From Pseudomonas sp. (GTDB lineage: Bacteria; Pseudomonadota; Gammaproteobacteria; Pseudomonadales; Pseudomonadaceae), in assembly GCA_022448005.1 (NCBI GenBank), contig JAKUTK010000015.1, positions 36,205 through 100,204 on the forward strand: 64,000 nucleotides of DNA, in the 5' to 3' direction. Shown one piece after another: positions 18,713 through 26,088 of the stretch. A model generated the notes under the pieces. The model searched no databases. It had not been told where the DNA came from and saw only the letters and a list, made by a program, of their open reading frames with translations. Every line of letters starts with the position of its first letter. Within the stretch, counting starts at the first letter, position 1. The translations under genes were made by a program, and so were the position numbers.

Positions 18713-20284
18713 TCAATCGATCACCCTCCCTTTCAGCGCGAACAACCCCTGCGGACGCTTCTGGATGAACAGGATGATCAGCGCGAGGATGAGGATCTTG
18801 CCCAGCACGGCGCCAATCTGCGGTTCGAGGATCTTGTTGGCGATGCCGAGCCCGAACGCGGCAAAGATGCTGCCGGCCAGTTGACCAACGCCGCCGAGCA
18901 CCACAACGAGGAAGGAGTCGATGATATAGCCCTGACCCAGGTCCGGGCCGACGTTGCCGATTTGCGAGAGCGCCACGCCGCCGAGCCCTGCGATACCCGA
19001 GCCCAAGCCGAAGGCCATCATGTCGATACGCCCGGTCGGTACGCCGCAGCAGGCAGCCATGTTGCGGTTCTGGGTCACGGCTCGCACGTTCAGGCCGAGG
19101 CGAGTCTTGTTTAGCAACAGCCAGGTCAAAAGCACCACGAACAGCGCAAAGCCGATGATCACCATGCGGTTGTAGGGCAGCACCAGATTCGGCAGTACTT
19201 GCAGGCCGCCGGATAGCCAGCCGGGGTTGGCGACCTCGACGTTCTGCGCGCCGAACATTACGCGCACCAGCTGGATCAGGATCAGGCTGATACCCCAGGT
19301 CGCCAGCAGGGTTTCCAGCGGGCGACCGTAGAGGTGACGGATCACGGTACGTTCCAGCGCCATGCCGATGGCGGCGGTCACAAAGAAGGCCACCGGCAGC
19401 GCCACCAGCGGGTAGAAGGCCAACGCATCCGGCATGAGCCGCGCCATCAGCACTTGCACCATGTATGTGGTGTAGGCGCCGAGCATGAGCATCTCGCCGT
19501 GGGCCATGTTGATCACGCCAAGCAGGCCGAACGTGATGGCCAGACCCAGCGCCGCGAGCAGCAGGATCGAGCCCAGCGACAGCCCGCTGAAAGCCTGGCC
19601 GAGCAGCTCGCCAATCAGCAGTTTGCGTTTGACCTGGGCGAGGCTGGTTTCAGCGGCCTTGCGTACGGTGGCGTCGGTTTCCGTCTCATCGGCCAGCAGG
19701 TTCTCCAGCCGCACTCGCGCCAGCGGCGCGCCTGTTTCGCCGAGTAGGCGTACCGCGGCCAGACGCACGGCGGGGTCTTCTGCGCTCAGTTGCAGGTTGG
19801 CCAGCGTCAGGGTGAGGGCTTCGCGTACGGCCGGATCGTCTTCCGCTTCGAGACGTTGCTGCAGGAGTGGTAGCTGCTCCGGTTGGCCGCTGCGCTGCAA
19901 ACGCTTGGCGGCGCTGAGACGGTCTGCCGGGTCGTCTGAGAACAACCGATGGCTGGCCAACGCCGTGTTGAGCAGGCCGCGCAAACGGTTGTTCAATCGC
20001 AGCTTCTTCGGCGTGCCGACGGGTTCGGCGTCGCCTTCGAGGGCACGATATGTGTCACCGTCGTTAAGAAAGGGGGCTTTGTTCTTATCGACAACGACGC
20101 GATTAGCGCGCAGCGCTTCGATCAGTGCGAGACGCTCGGGCACCGGCGCGATGGCCCATTCTTCAAGCAGCTTGGCCTGTTTGGACGAGCTCGCCTTGGC
20201 GTAGTCGGCTGCGTCTCCGGCGTGGGCTGCCCAAGGCAGGGCCAGCAAGAGCAACAGAAATATTCGGTACAGGGCAGTGTTCAT
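18713..20284 (-). CDS. urtB: Urea ABC transporter permease UrtB
   Basis: A 523-residue protein. A signal-like segment (MNTALYRIFLLLL) is followed by an extracytoplasmic region up to about residue 230 with HEAT-like repeats (RLSAAKRLQRSGQPEQLP; AVRLAAVRLLGETG). The last 290 residues are a LivH-type permease starting FSGLSLGSILLLAALGLAI. The large N-terminal domain is a hallmark of UrtB and distinguishes it from LivH. The start at 20284 was chosen for its signal sequence. It lies after urtA, across a 170-bp gap rich in palindromes. Confidence 0.95.
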   Translation of the reverse strand: MNTALYRIFLLLLLALPWAAHAGDAADYAKASSSKQAKLLEEWAIAPVPERLALIEALRANRVVVDKNKAPFLNDGDTYRALEGDAEPVGTPKKLRLNNRLRGLLNTALASHRLFSDDPADRLSAAKRLQRSGQPEQLPLLQQRLEAEDDPAVREALTLTLANLQLSAEDPAVRLAAVRLLGETGAPLARVRLENLLADETETDATVRKAAETSLAQVKRKLLIGELLGQAFSGLSLGSILLLAALGLAITFGLLGVINMAHGEMLMLGAYTTYMVQVLMARLMPDALAFYPLVALPVAFFVTAAIGMALERTVIRHLYGRPLETLLATWGISLILIQLVRVMFGAQNVEVANPGWLSGGLQVLPNLVLPYNRMVIIGFALFVVLLTWLLLNKTRLGLNVRAVTQNRNMAACCGVPTGRIDMMAFGLGSGIAGLGGVALSQIGNVGPDLGQGYIIDSFLVVVLGGVGQLAGSIFAAFGLGIANKILEPQIGAVLGKILILALIILFIQKRPQGLFALKGRVID

Positions 20285-20319
20285 CTGTGCATTCCCCAGG
20301 GGGCGCCGCGGGCTCTCTT

Positions 20320-20452
20320 GGTGGAGGTGGCGGCGGGGGCGGTGGATGAAACGGCGTCGACTCTCCGTCCCGATCCACCCTATAAAAATCGAGCTGACGT
20401 AGGTTGGATCGGGACGCGTAGTCGGCGCTTCATCCATCCACCACGAAGGCCA
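20320..20452. repeat. Palindromic repeats between urtA and urtB
   Basis: Nested inverted repeats (GGTGGATGAAACGGCG...CGCTTCATCCATCCACC and GTCCCGATCCACCC...GGTTGGATCGGGAC) occupy this gap and belong to the GGGTGGA family. They could separate expression of the abundant binding protein UrtA from the membrane subunits. Confidence 0.6.
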
Positions 20453-20455
20453 TCC

Positions 20456-21724
20456 TCAGTTCGACTTCACCGGGTGATCCGGCTTCTTGTCGTTGCCCGG
20501 AATGTAAGGGCTCCACGGCTGGGCACGGACTGGGCTTTCGGTTTCCCAAACCACCGAGAACTGACCGTCGTCCTGGACTTCGCCGATCATCACCGGCTTG
20601 TGCAGGTGGTGGTTTTTCTCGTCCATGGTCAGGGTGTAGCCGCTCGGTGCTTCGAAGGTCTGGCCGGCCAGCGCCTTGACCACGGGCTTGACGTCGGTAG
20701 TCCCTGCCTTCTCGACCGCCTGCGCCCACATGTGGATGCCGACGTAGGTGGCTTCCATCGGATCGTTGGTCACCGCCTTGTCAGCGCCCGGCAGGCCTTT
20801 TTCCTTGGCGTAGGCCTTCCATTGGCTCACGAACTTGTCGTTGACCGGGTTTTCAACCGACTGGAAGTAGTTCCAGGCGGCGAGGTGGCCGACCAGCGGC
20901 TTGGTGTCGATGCCGCGCAGTTCTTCTTCACCGACCGAGAAGGCCACGACCGGCACGTCGGTCGCTTCCAGGCCCTGGTTGGCCAATTCCTTGTAGAACG
21001 GCACGTTGGAGTCGCCGTTGATGGTCGAGACGACGGCGGTTTTGCCGCCCGCGGAGAACTTCTTGATGTCGGCGACGATGGTCTGGTAATCGCTGTGGCC
21101 GAACGGGGTGTAGACCTCTTCGATGTTCGATTCCGGTACGCCCTTGCTGATCAGGAAGGCGCGCAGGATCTTGTTGGTGGTGCGCGGGTAGACGTAGTCG
21201 GTGCCGAGCAGGAAGAAGCGCTCGGCGCTGCCGCCGTCTTCGCTCATCAGGTACTCGACGGCCGGAATGGCCTGCTGGTTTGGCGCCGCGCCGGTGTAGA
21301 AGACGTTCGGCGACATCTCTTCGCCCTCGTACTGCACCGGGTAGAAGAGCAGGCCGTCGAGCTCTTCAAAGACCGGCAGCACGGATTTACGCGAAACCGA
21401 CGTCCAGCAACCAAAGGTCACCGCGACCTTGTCCTGGGTCAGCAGCTGCCGGGCTTTTTCAGCGAACAGCGGCCAGTTGGACGCAGGGTCGACTACCACC
21501 GGCTCGAGCTGCTTGCCCAATACGCCGCCGTTGGCGTTGATTTCGTCGATGGTCATCAGCGCCATGTCTTTCAGGGATGTTTCTGAAATGGCCATGGTGC
21601 CGGACAGCGAATGCAGGATGCCGACCTTGATGGTCTCGGCGGCCTGCAGCGTGAACGGGAACAGACCGCTGAGCATCAGGGCACTGGCGGCGAGGGTGGA
21701 CTTCAGTAGGGGACGGCGTTTCAT
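20456..21724 (-). CDS. urtA: Urea ABC transporter substrate-binding protein UrtA
   Basis: A 422-residue periplasmic binding protein with a signal peptide (MKRRPLLKST...TLQA) of about 28 residues and the UrtA-specific segments VGILHSLSGTMAISE, FGCWTSVSRKSVLPVFEE and YPVQYEGEE. It binds urea and presents it to UrtB-UrtC. It heads the urtABCDE operon. A sigma-54 promoter at 21792-21806 puts the start of transcription some 55 bases upstream, implying control by NtrC during nitrogen limitation. Confidence 0.96.
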   Translation of the reverse strand: MKRRPLLKSTLAASALMLSGLFPFTLQAAETIKVGILHSLSGTMAISETSLKDMALMTIDEINANGGVLGKQLEPVVVDPASNWPLFAEKARQLLTQDKVAVTFGCWTSVSRKSVLPVFEELDGLLFYPVQYEGEEMSPNVFYTGAAPNQQAIPAVEYLMSEDGGSAERFFLLGTDYVYPRTTNKILRAFLISKGVPESNIEEVYTPFGHSDYQTIVADIKKFSAGGKTAVVSTINGDSNVPFYKELANQGLEATDVPVVAFSVGEEELRGIDTKPLVGHLAAWNYFQSVENPVNDKFVSQWKAYAKEKGLPGADKAVTNDPMEATYVGIHMWAQAVEKAGTTDVKPVVKALAGQTFEAPSGYTLTMDEKNHHLHKPVMIGEVQDDGQFSVVWETESPVRAQPWSPYIPGNDKKPDHPVKSN

Positions 21725-21791
21725 TGTGGGCGGCTCCTTGGCTGTCCATGCGCAACTGTGGGGTTGGTCCTTTGGGACAGGGAGCGCTATC

Positions 21792-21806
21792 GCAGCATCC
21801 GTGCCA
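21792..21806 (-). promoter_or_regulatory. Sigma-54 (-24/-12) promoter of urtABCDE
   Basis: Read on the minus strand the site is TGGCAC-GGATG-CTGC. It matches the TGGCACG-N4-TTGC consensus at all but one position, with the correct 10-base gap between GG and GC. It lies 68 bases before the urtA ATG. Confidence 0.75.
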
Positions 21807-21853
21807 ATTCACTCTAAGCCCTCTGATTCGGTGCTTCTGGCGCGTTTGGGAAA

Positions 21854-21871
21854 TGCGCTCTAATGGAGCAC
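21854..21871. promoter_or_regulatory. Possible NtrC-binding dyad upstream of urtA
   Basis: TGCGCTC-TAATG-GAGCAC is an imperfect dyad whose outer bases resemble the TGCACC/GGTGCA NtrC half-sites. It lies about 50 bp upstream of the sigma-54 element, a reasonable enhancer distance. The match to consensus is partial. Confidence 0.4.
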
Positions 21872-22218
21872 TAGGGCCCGGTCGTCCGATTTCGGGGCGT
21901 CCCATGAGGCGGCGGGGCACGCCATGCACCGCACTGGTGCGCTTCGCCTGTTGCCGTTCGACGTATTGGCGGGTGTCGCATCGCTCCATGCCATCGTGGG
22001 GCGCGGTCGTGCGGCGAGATGAATCTGTGGGGGCTTGGGTAGGATGGATGTCGCTTTCTACATCCACGGCTGGCCATTGGGTGTTTCGTAGATGGATTGA
22101 GCCAGCGATACCGGCTGCCGTACGCGCCGCGTTCAGCGGTTCAGCCAGAATGGCACTGTCGCTTGCCGGCTGGCAGGGCTCGCCCTAGCATGGCCGGCCT
22201 GTTCTTGAAGGCCTCGTC

Positions 22219-22848
22219 ATGTCGCGTACTTCACCCCCACGCCCACCGCGCTCTGTTCAAGGTCGCACTCAACCCCGGCGGGTCGCCAAGGCGCCGCCTG
22301 CCGAGCCGCGGCTGCTGTTGTTGAACAAGCCGTTCGATGTGCTCACCCAGTTCAACGATGCCGATGGTCGCGCCACCCTGAAGGACTTCGTGCCAGTGCC
22401 GGGTGTGTACCCGGCCGGGCGGCTGGACCGCGACAGCGAAGGCCTGCTGCTGCTCACCAATGACGGACAGCTGCAGGCGCGCATAGCTGATCCCAAGCAC
22501 AAGCTGCCGAAGACCTATTGGGTGCAGGTGGAAGGAGAAGTCAGCGCCGAGCAGCTGCAGCGGCTGCGCGAGGGTGTCGAGCTCAACGACGGCAAGACGC
22601 TGCCCGCGGAAGCCCGGGCGCTCGACGAGCCGCAGCTGTGGCCGCGCACTCCGCCGGTGCGCTTTCGTAAGAGCGTGCCGACCAGCTGGCTGGAGCTGGT
22701 GATTCGTGAGGGGCGTAATCGTCAGGTGCGTAGGATGACCGCAGCGGTCGGTCTGCCAACGCTGCGGCTGGTGCGGGTCAGGATCGGGCCCTGGTCGCTG
22801 GACGGTCTGCAGCCAGGCGAGTGGCGGGAAGTGGCGGCGCAGTTGTGA
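22219..22848 (+). CDS. rluE: 23S rRNA pseudouridine synthase RluE-type
   Basis: A 209-residue RsuA-family enzyme lacking an N-terminal S4 domain. The catalytic Asp is in the [17 protein letters not shown] motif near residue 72, and the family motif [22 protein letters not shown] is shortened here to its core around 160-175. RluE makes the pseudouridine at position 2457 (E. coli numbering) of 23S rRNA. A basic N-terminal tail of about 30 residues (Arg/Pro-rich) precedes [10 protein letters not shown]. It converges on the small membrane protein gene downstream. Confidence 0.9.
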   Translation: MSRTSPPRPPRSVQGRTQPRRVAKAPPAEPRLLLLNKPFDVLTQFNDADGRATLKDFVPVPGVYPAGRLDRDSEGLLLLTNDGQLQARIADPKHKLPKTYWVQVEGEVSAEQLQRLREGVELNDGKTLPAEARALDEPQLWPRTPPVRFRKSVPTSWLELVIREGRNRQVRRMTAAVGLPTLRLVRVRIGPWSLDGLQPGEWREVAAQL

Positions 22849-22869
22849 GGCGTCGGCAGGGCCAAGCGA

Positions 22870-23088
22870 TCAGTGCGGAATGCCCTGGGTCACTTCGATG
22901 ACATAGCCGATGATCGGCTTGGCCAGAAAGGCAAACAGGCACAGGCCAAGACCCAAAAACAGGATGGCGGTGCCAAGGCGCCCGGCTTTTGACTTCTTCG
23001 CCAGGTCCCAGATGATGAACGCCATGAAGGCCATCAGGCCGCCGACCAGGACGATCATCATCCACTTCTCAAATACTTCAGGCTCCAC
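22870..23088 (-). CDS. DUF2788 small membrane protein
   Basis: A 72-residue inner-membrane protein with two hydrophobic helices (MMIVLVGGLMAFMAFIIW and GTAILFLGLGLCLFAFLA) joined by a short KKSKAGR loop. It resembles the DUF2788 family common in Pseudomonas; function unknown. The GTG at 23088 is preferred because CAGGAG lies 7 bases upstream. The frame is open further upstream but without a signal or family match. It faces rluE with a gap of 21 bp. Confidence 0.75.
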   Translation of the reverse strand: MEPEVFEKWMMIVLVGGLMAFMAFIIWDLAKKSKAGRLGTAILFLGLGLCLFAFLAKPIIGYVIEVTQGIPH

Positions 23089-23249
23089 GCGTAACTCCTG
23101 ACTGACATCGACGAGTGCGCCCGAGGCTGGCCGGGCGCGGCAGCGGTGCAGTATACGCCCGCGGCGGGCGCTCAGCTGCCTCGGGAGATTGGACGACGCA
23201 GCGCTTGATGGGTTCGAGCGGAGGGGCTGTTTCGAGCGTGGCTGTGTGA

Positions 23250-23642
23250 TCAGTAGTGAGATTTGATCACGTCGATGCCCTTGTTGAGCACTGTGCGCCA
23301 AGCCTGAAGGTCTTCTTTTTCCAGCTGCCGATCATGCTGGCCGATGGTTTTCAGCAGGGCGGCGATCCAGAGGTCATAGAGCTCGGGACGGATGTCCAGA
23401 TGGCCGTGAGAGTGGCTATTGCCCAAGGCCTGGAGCTTGGTGTCGGGCATGCCGCGGGCGAACAGGACCAGATTGAGGATGCCAGCCCGCAGCAGCTGTT
23501 TCTGGGCCGTCATGTCGGTTTTGACGAACTTCTCCCGCACTGCCGGCGAGCTGGCCAGAAAGGAGGCATAGAAGTCGTCAAAGAAGTCGGCGCTGGCGCA
23601 GCAGCGGCCGTAGCTCTGCATGACGCGGTTGGTGTCTTTCAT
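23250..23642 (-). CDS. Single-domain globin-like protein
   Basis: A 130-residue helical protein starting MKDTNRVMQSYGRCCAS, with FFDDFYASFLASSPAVREKF (cut here to the B-to-D region) and a His-rich NSHSHGHLDI segment near residue 78 that likely contains the proximal heme ligand. The pattern fits the single-domain bacterial globins of Pseudomonas, which bind O2 or NO. It is downstream of, and on the same strand as, an Lrp regulator with a 130-bp gap, so separate promoters are possible. A longer frame extending past 23642 is not supported. Confidence 0.75.
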   Translation of the reverse strand: MKDTNRVMQSYGRCCASADFFDDFYASFLASSPAVREKFVKTDMTAQKQLLRAGILNLVLFARGMPDTKLQALGNSHSHGHLDIRPELYDLWIAALLKTIGQHDRQLEKEDLQAWRTVLNKGIDVIKSHY

Positions 23643-23773
23643 GAGGCATTTCCCTTGCACGAAGGCTGATCGCTGCGCCTGCCAGAAACCATTCGGAGGT
23701 GAGCAGAATAGAAAGGCGCGAATTATAGGTAATAGCCCTTCGAGCTGTGTGGGTTGCAAATGTGAGCGGTGTC

Positions 23774-24253
23774 TCAGCCTCGCAAATGCTCCAGTGGCAG
23801 TTCGGTACTCGATGACACCTGCCGCAGAACAAAGCTTGACCGCACGCTGGTGACACCTTCGATTCGGGTGAGTGTGCCGAGCAGAAAGGCCTGATAGTGG
23901 TCCATGTCCGGTACCACGACCTTGAGTTGATAGTCGGCGTCCATCCCGGTGACCAGGCTGCATTCGAGCACTTCGGGACATTTCCCGATCATTCCTTCGA
24001 AGTGTTCGAAGCGCTCCGGCGTGTGCCGGTCCATGCCGATCAGCACGTAGGCGGTCAACGTCAGGCCGAGCTTCTTGCGGTCGAGCAGGGCGACCTGGCG
24101 CGCAATGTAGCCGTCGTCTTCGAGCTGTTTGACCCGCCGTGAACAGGGCGACGGTGAAAGGCCGATGCGCTCGGCCAGATCCTGATTGGAAATGCGCGCG
24201 TCGTGCTGCAGTTCGGCAAGAATACGCAAGTCGTAGCGATCCAGTTTGCTCAT
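23774..24253 (-). CDS. Lrp/AsnC-family transcriptional regulator
   Basis: 159 residues. An N-terminal helix-turn-helix (LAELQHDARISNQDLAERIG, then LSPSPCSRRVKQLE) spans about 10-50, followed by a RAM ligand-binding domain (LTAYVLIGM...VVVPDMDHYQAFL). Members sense amino acids and act as octamers. The target cannot be stated; divergent or downstream genes are candidates, including the globin gene 130 bp away. Confidence 0.9.
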   Translation of the reverse strand: MSKLDRYDLRILAELQHDARISNQDLAERIGLSPSPCSRRVKQLEDDGYIARQVALLDRKKLGLTLTAYVLIGMDRHTPERFEHFEGMIGKCPEVLECSLVTGMDADYQLKVVVPDMDHYQAFLLGTLTRIEGVTSVRSSFVLRQVSSSTELPLEHLRG

Positions 24254-24525
24254 GATTGGCTGCTCGCGGGGTTTGGTTGCGCATAACTATGCATCCTGCA
24301 GCAATGATTGCGCAACGGGCCTTGATATGAGCAATTTTCGCAAACATCTGTCGGGGCGTGGGGCGTAAGCTTTATTCAACTTCAGCCCCCGGCAGAACTG
24401 ACGCGGTACTTACCCCACCGCGCCAACCGTATACCTTACCGAGGTCATCGGTCCGGGCCAGCACCGCCCACAAGGCGCTGTCGAAGAATCCGCCACAAGC
24501 GGCCAGAGAATTCAGAGCAGTATTG
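24254..24525. other. Intergenic stretch before a bidirectional terminator
   Basis: 270 bases with no gene. It contains the Lrp gene's promoter region, and its plus strand runs into the strong terminator at 24526-24560. A short non-coding plus-strand transcript ending there is possible, but no promoter or known RNA family was recognised. Confidence 0.3.
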
Positions 24526-24560
24526 AAAAAAGACCACGTCTCGCCACGTGGTCTTTTTTT
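24526..24560. terminator. Bidirectional rho-independent terminator
   Basis: GACCACGT and ACGTGGTC form an 8-bp stem with a CTCGCC loop, flanked by AAAAAA on the left and TTTTTTT on the right, so it works on both strands. On the minus strand it directly follows the stop of the cation efflux gene. Confidence 0.9.
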
Positions 24561-25494
24561 ATGGGCTGGTGGTCGGCTCCAGGCTGGGTTGGGGCCTCAC
24601 CATTTCCAACGGATCGGCATGCACCAGCACCTCGGCGCGTGGGTACTTGGCGTGGATGGCGCCTTCGACCTGGTCACAAAGTGCGTGAGCCTCGATCAGC
24701 GGCAGATTTCCAGGCAACTCCAGGTGCATCTGCACGAACCAGCGGGTGCCCGAAACGCGGGTGCGAAGGTCGTGGCAGCCCACCACGCCGGGTACATCGC
24801 AGGCCAACCGATGCATGTCCTCGCTGATCTCGGGCGGGAGCTCGGTATCCATCAGTACCGCACCGGCCTCGCGGACGATGCTCAGCGCGCTCCAGAAGAT
24901 GTAGACGGCGATGGCGATACCGAATACGGCGTCAAGCCGTTCCCAGCCATAACTGGCGAGTACCAGCGCGACAAGGATGCTGCTGTTGAGCAGCAGGTCG
25001 GAGCGGTAATGCAGCGAGTCGGCACGGATCGCCGTGGAGCCTGTTTCGCGCACCACGCGGCGCTGATACATCAGCAGCGCCACTGTTAGTGCCAGTGACA
25101 GCAGCATCACCGCGATGCCCAGCGTCGGCGCGCCCAGCGGCTCAGGATGCAGCATGCGATCGACGCCCTGGACGCAGACCAGAATCGCACTCACCGAAAT
25201 GAAGGCACCCTGACCAAGCCCGGCCAGTGCTTCGGCCTTGCCGTGGCCATAGCGATGATCCTCGTCCGCGGGGCGCAGCGAGTAGTGCACCGCCAGCAGG
25301 TTGAGCAGCGAGGCGGCGCCGTCCAGCAAGGAATCGGTGAGCCCCGCCAGCAAGCTGACTGAGCCACTCAACCACCAGGCCAGCGCCTTGCTCGCAGCCA
25401 GCGTCAGCGCGACGGCCAGCGCCAGTCGCGTGGCGCGTCGCATCAATCTGGCGTGTTCGACACTGACGCCTTTGCGCTCTCGGGTGTGCTGCAT
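24559..25494 (-). CDS. Cation diffusion facilitator family transporter (FieF-like)
   Basis: A 311-residue CDF protein with six predicted membrane helices in the first 210 residues. The metal-site residues are in LLAGLTDSLLDGAASLLN (helix 2, shown to core) and RADSLHYRSDLLLN (helix 5, HxxxD); the C-terminal domain has a ferredoxin-like fold with RVSGTRWFVQMHLELPG. It exports Zn2+, Fe2+ or similar by proton exchange. The ATG overlaps the TGA of the upstream lipoprotein gene by one base, so the pair is probably an operon. Confidence 0.9.
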   Translation of the reverse strand: MQHTRERKGVSVEHARLMRRATRLALAVALTLAASKALAWWLSGSVSLLAGLTDSLLDGAASLLNLLAVHYSLRPADEDHRYGHGKAEALAGLGQGAFISVSAILVCVQGVDRMLHPEPLGAPTLGIAVMLLSLALTVALLMYQRRVVRETGSTAIRADSLHYRSDLLLNSSILVALVLASYGWERLDAVFGIAIAVYIFWSALSIVREAGAVLMDTELPPEISEDMHRLACDVPGVVGCHDLRTRVSGTRWFVQMHLELPGNLPLIEAHALCDQVEGAIHAKYPRAEVLVHADPLEMVRPQPSLEPTTSP

Positions 25495-25910
25495 CAGGCG
25501 GCCGGACGCAGTCCGAAGGCGGCGAGTTGCTCGACGCTGCCGTTGTGCTGGATCAGGCGAGGATCATCCAGTGGCAGGCTGCGGCCGGTTTCGGTTTCGA
25601 TGATCGCCTTGAGCTTGGCCTGGTCGATCACGCCGTCAGCGCCGATGGCTTCCTGCAGTTTTTCCGGGGCCAGCGAGTAGTTGTCGTCAGGCAGGTAGAT
25701 CGCGCCGGTGGCGAAGTCGATGCCAAAAGCGATCAGGCCGGGAATGAGGTAGAAAAGCAGGCCGACGGCGTTGGCTGCTGCGATGGCGGGATCGATCCGG
25801 CCATCGATCTGCCCGCGGCGGTCGGGGTAGAACAGCGTGCCGCAGGCGGTCAGTTGGGTGAACAGGGAGACGGCCAGCACGCCGCCGATGACACGGGAAC
25901 GAGTACGCAT
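25494..25910 (-). CDS. Putative lipoprotein of unknown function
   Basis: 138 residues. The start at 25910 has GGAGG 5 bases upstream and opens with a lipoprotein signal ending in the lipobox LTAC (Cys near 24). A hydrophobic segment follows (ANAVGLLFYLIPGLIAFGI), then a hydrophilic tail (DFATGAIYLPDDNYSLAP and a Leu/Glu-rich end). It resembles uncharacterised Pseudomonas lipoproteins. It is coupled to the cation efflux gene by a one-base overlap. Confidence 0.7.
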   Translation of the reverse strand: MRTRSRVIGGVLAVSLFTQLTACGTLFYPDRRGQIDGRIDPAIAAANAVGLLFYLIPGLIAFGIDFATGAIYLPDDNYSLAPEKLQEAIGADGVIDQAKLKAIIETETGRSLPLDDPRLIQHNGSVEQLAAFGLRPAA

Positions 25911-26057
25911 AAGGACCTCCGGGGAAAGTGGCGCAACTATACAAGGGCTGCGTGATGTTTTCCCGATATCAGACACTCCCGCTGCACGCTCTGTTCGGCA
26001 TTGCTGCAATGCGTATGGTCACAGCGCTCCGTGCGGCTGCGTCGAGGGCTGCGCCCG

Positions 26058-26088
26058 CTATAATCGCGGCCCTCAAAGCGGAGTTCCC
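26058..26088 (+). promoter_or_regulatory. hrpB: Probable -10 element and ribosome-binding site of hrpB
   Basis: TATAAT at 26059-26064 is a perfect -10 hexamer; no good -35 is visible. GCGGAG sits 5-8 bases before the ATG at 26089, which decides the start over an earlier open frame from 25837. Confidence 0.5.

Larger units (their letters stand above)
21725..22218. other. Intergenic region upstream of urtA and rluE
   Basis: About 490 bases between divergent genes. It contains the urtA sigma-54 promoter, an NtrC-like dyad, and a GGGTGGA-family palindrome at 22035-22068 (GTAGGATGGATGTCGC...CATCCACGG). Small open frames here lack ribosome-binding sites and family resemblance. Confidence 0.5.

Noticed and set aside
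25837..26088. 84-codon extension before hrpB
   Set aside because: The region is the promoter, with a perfect TATAAT and a Shine-Dalgarno before the ATG at 26089.
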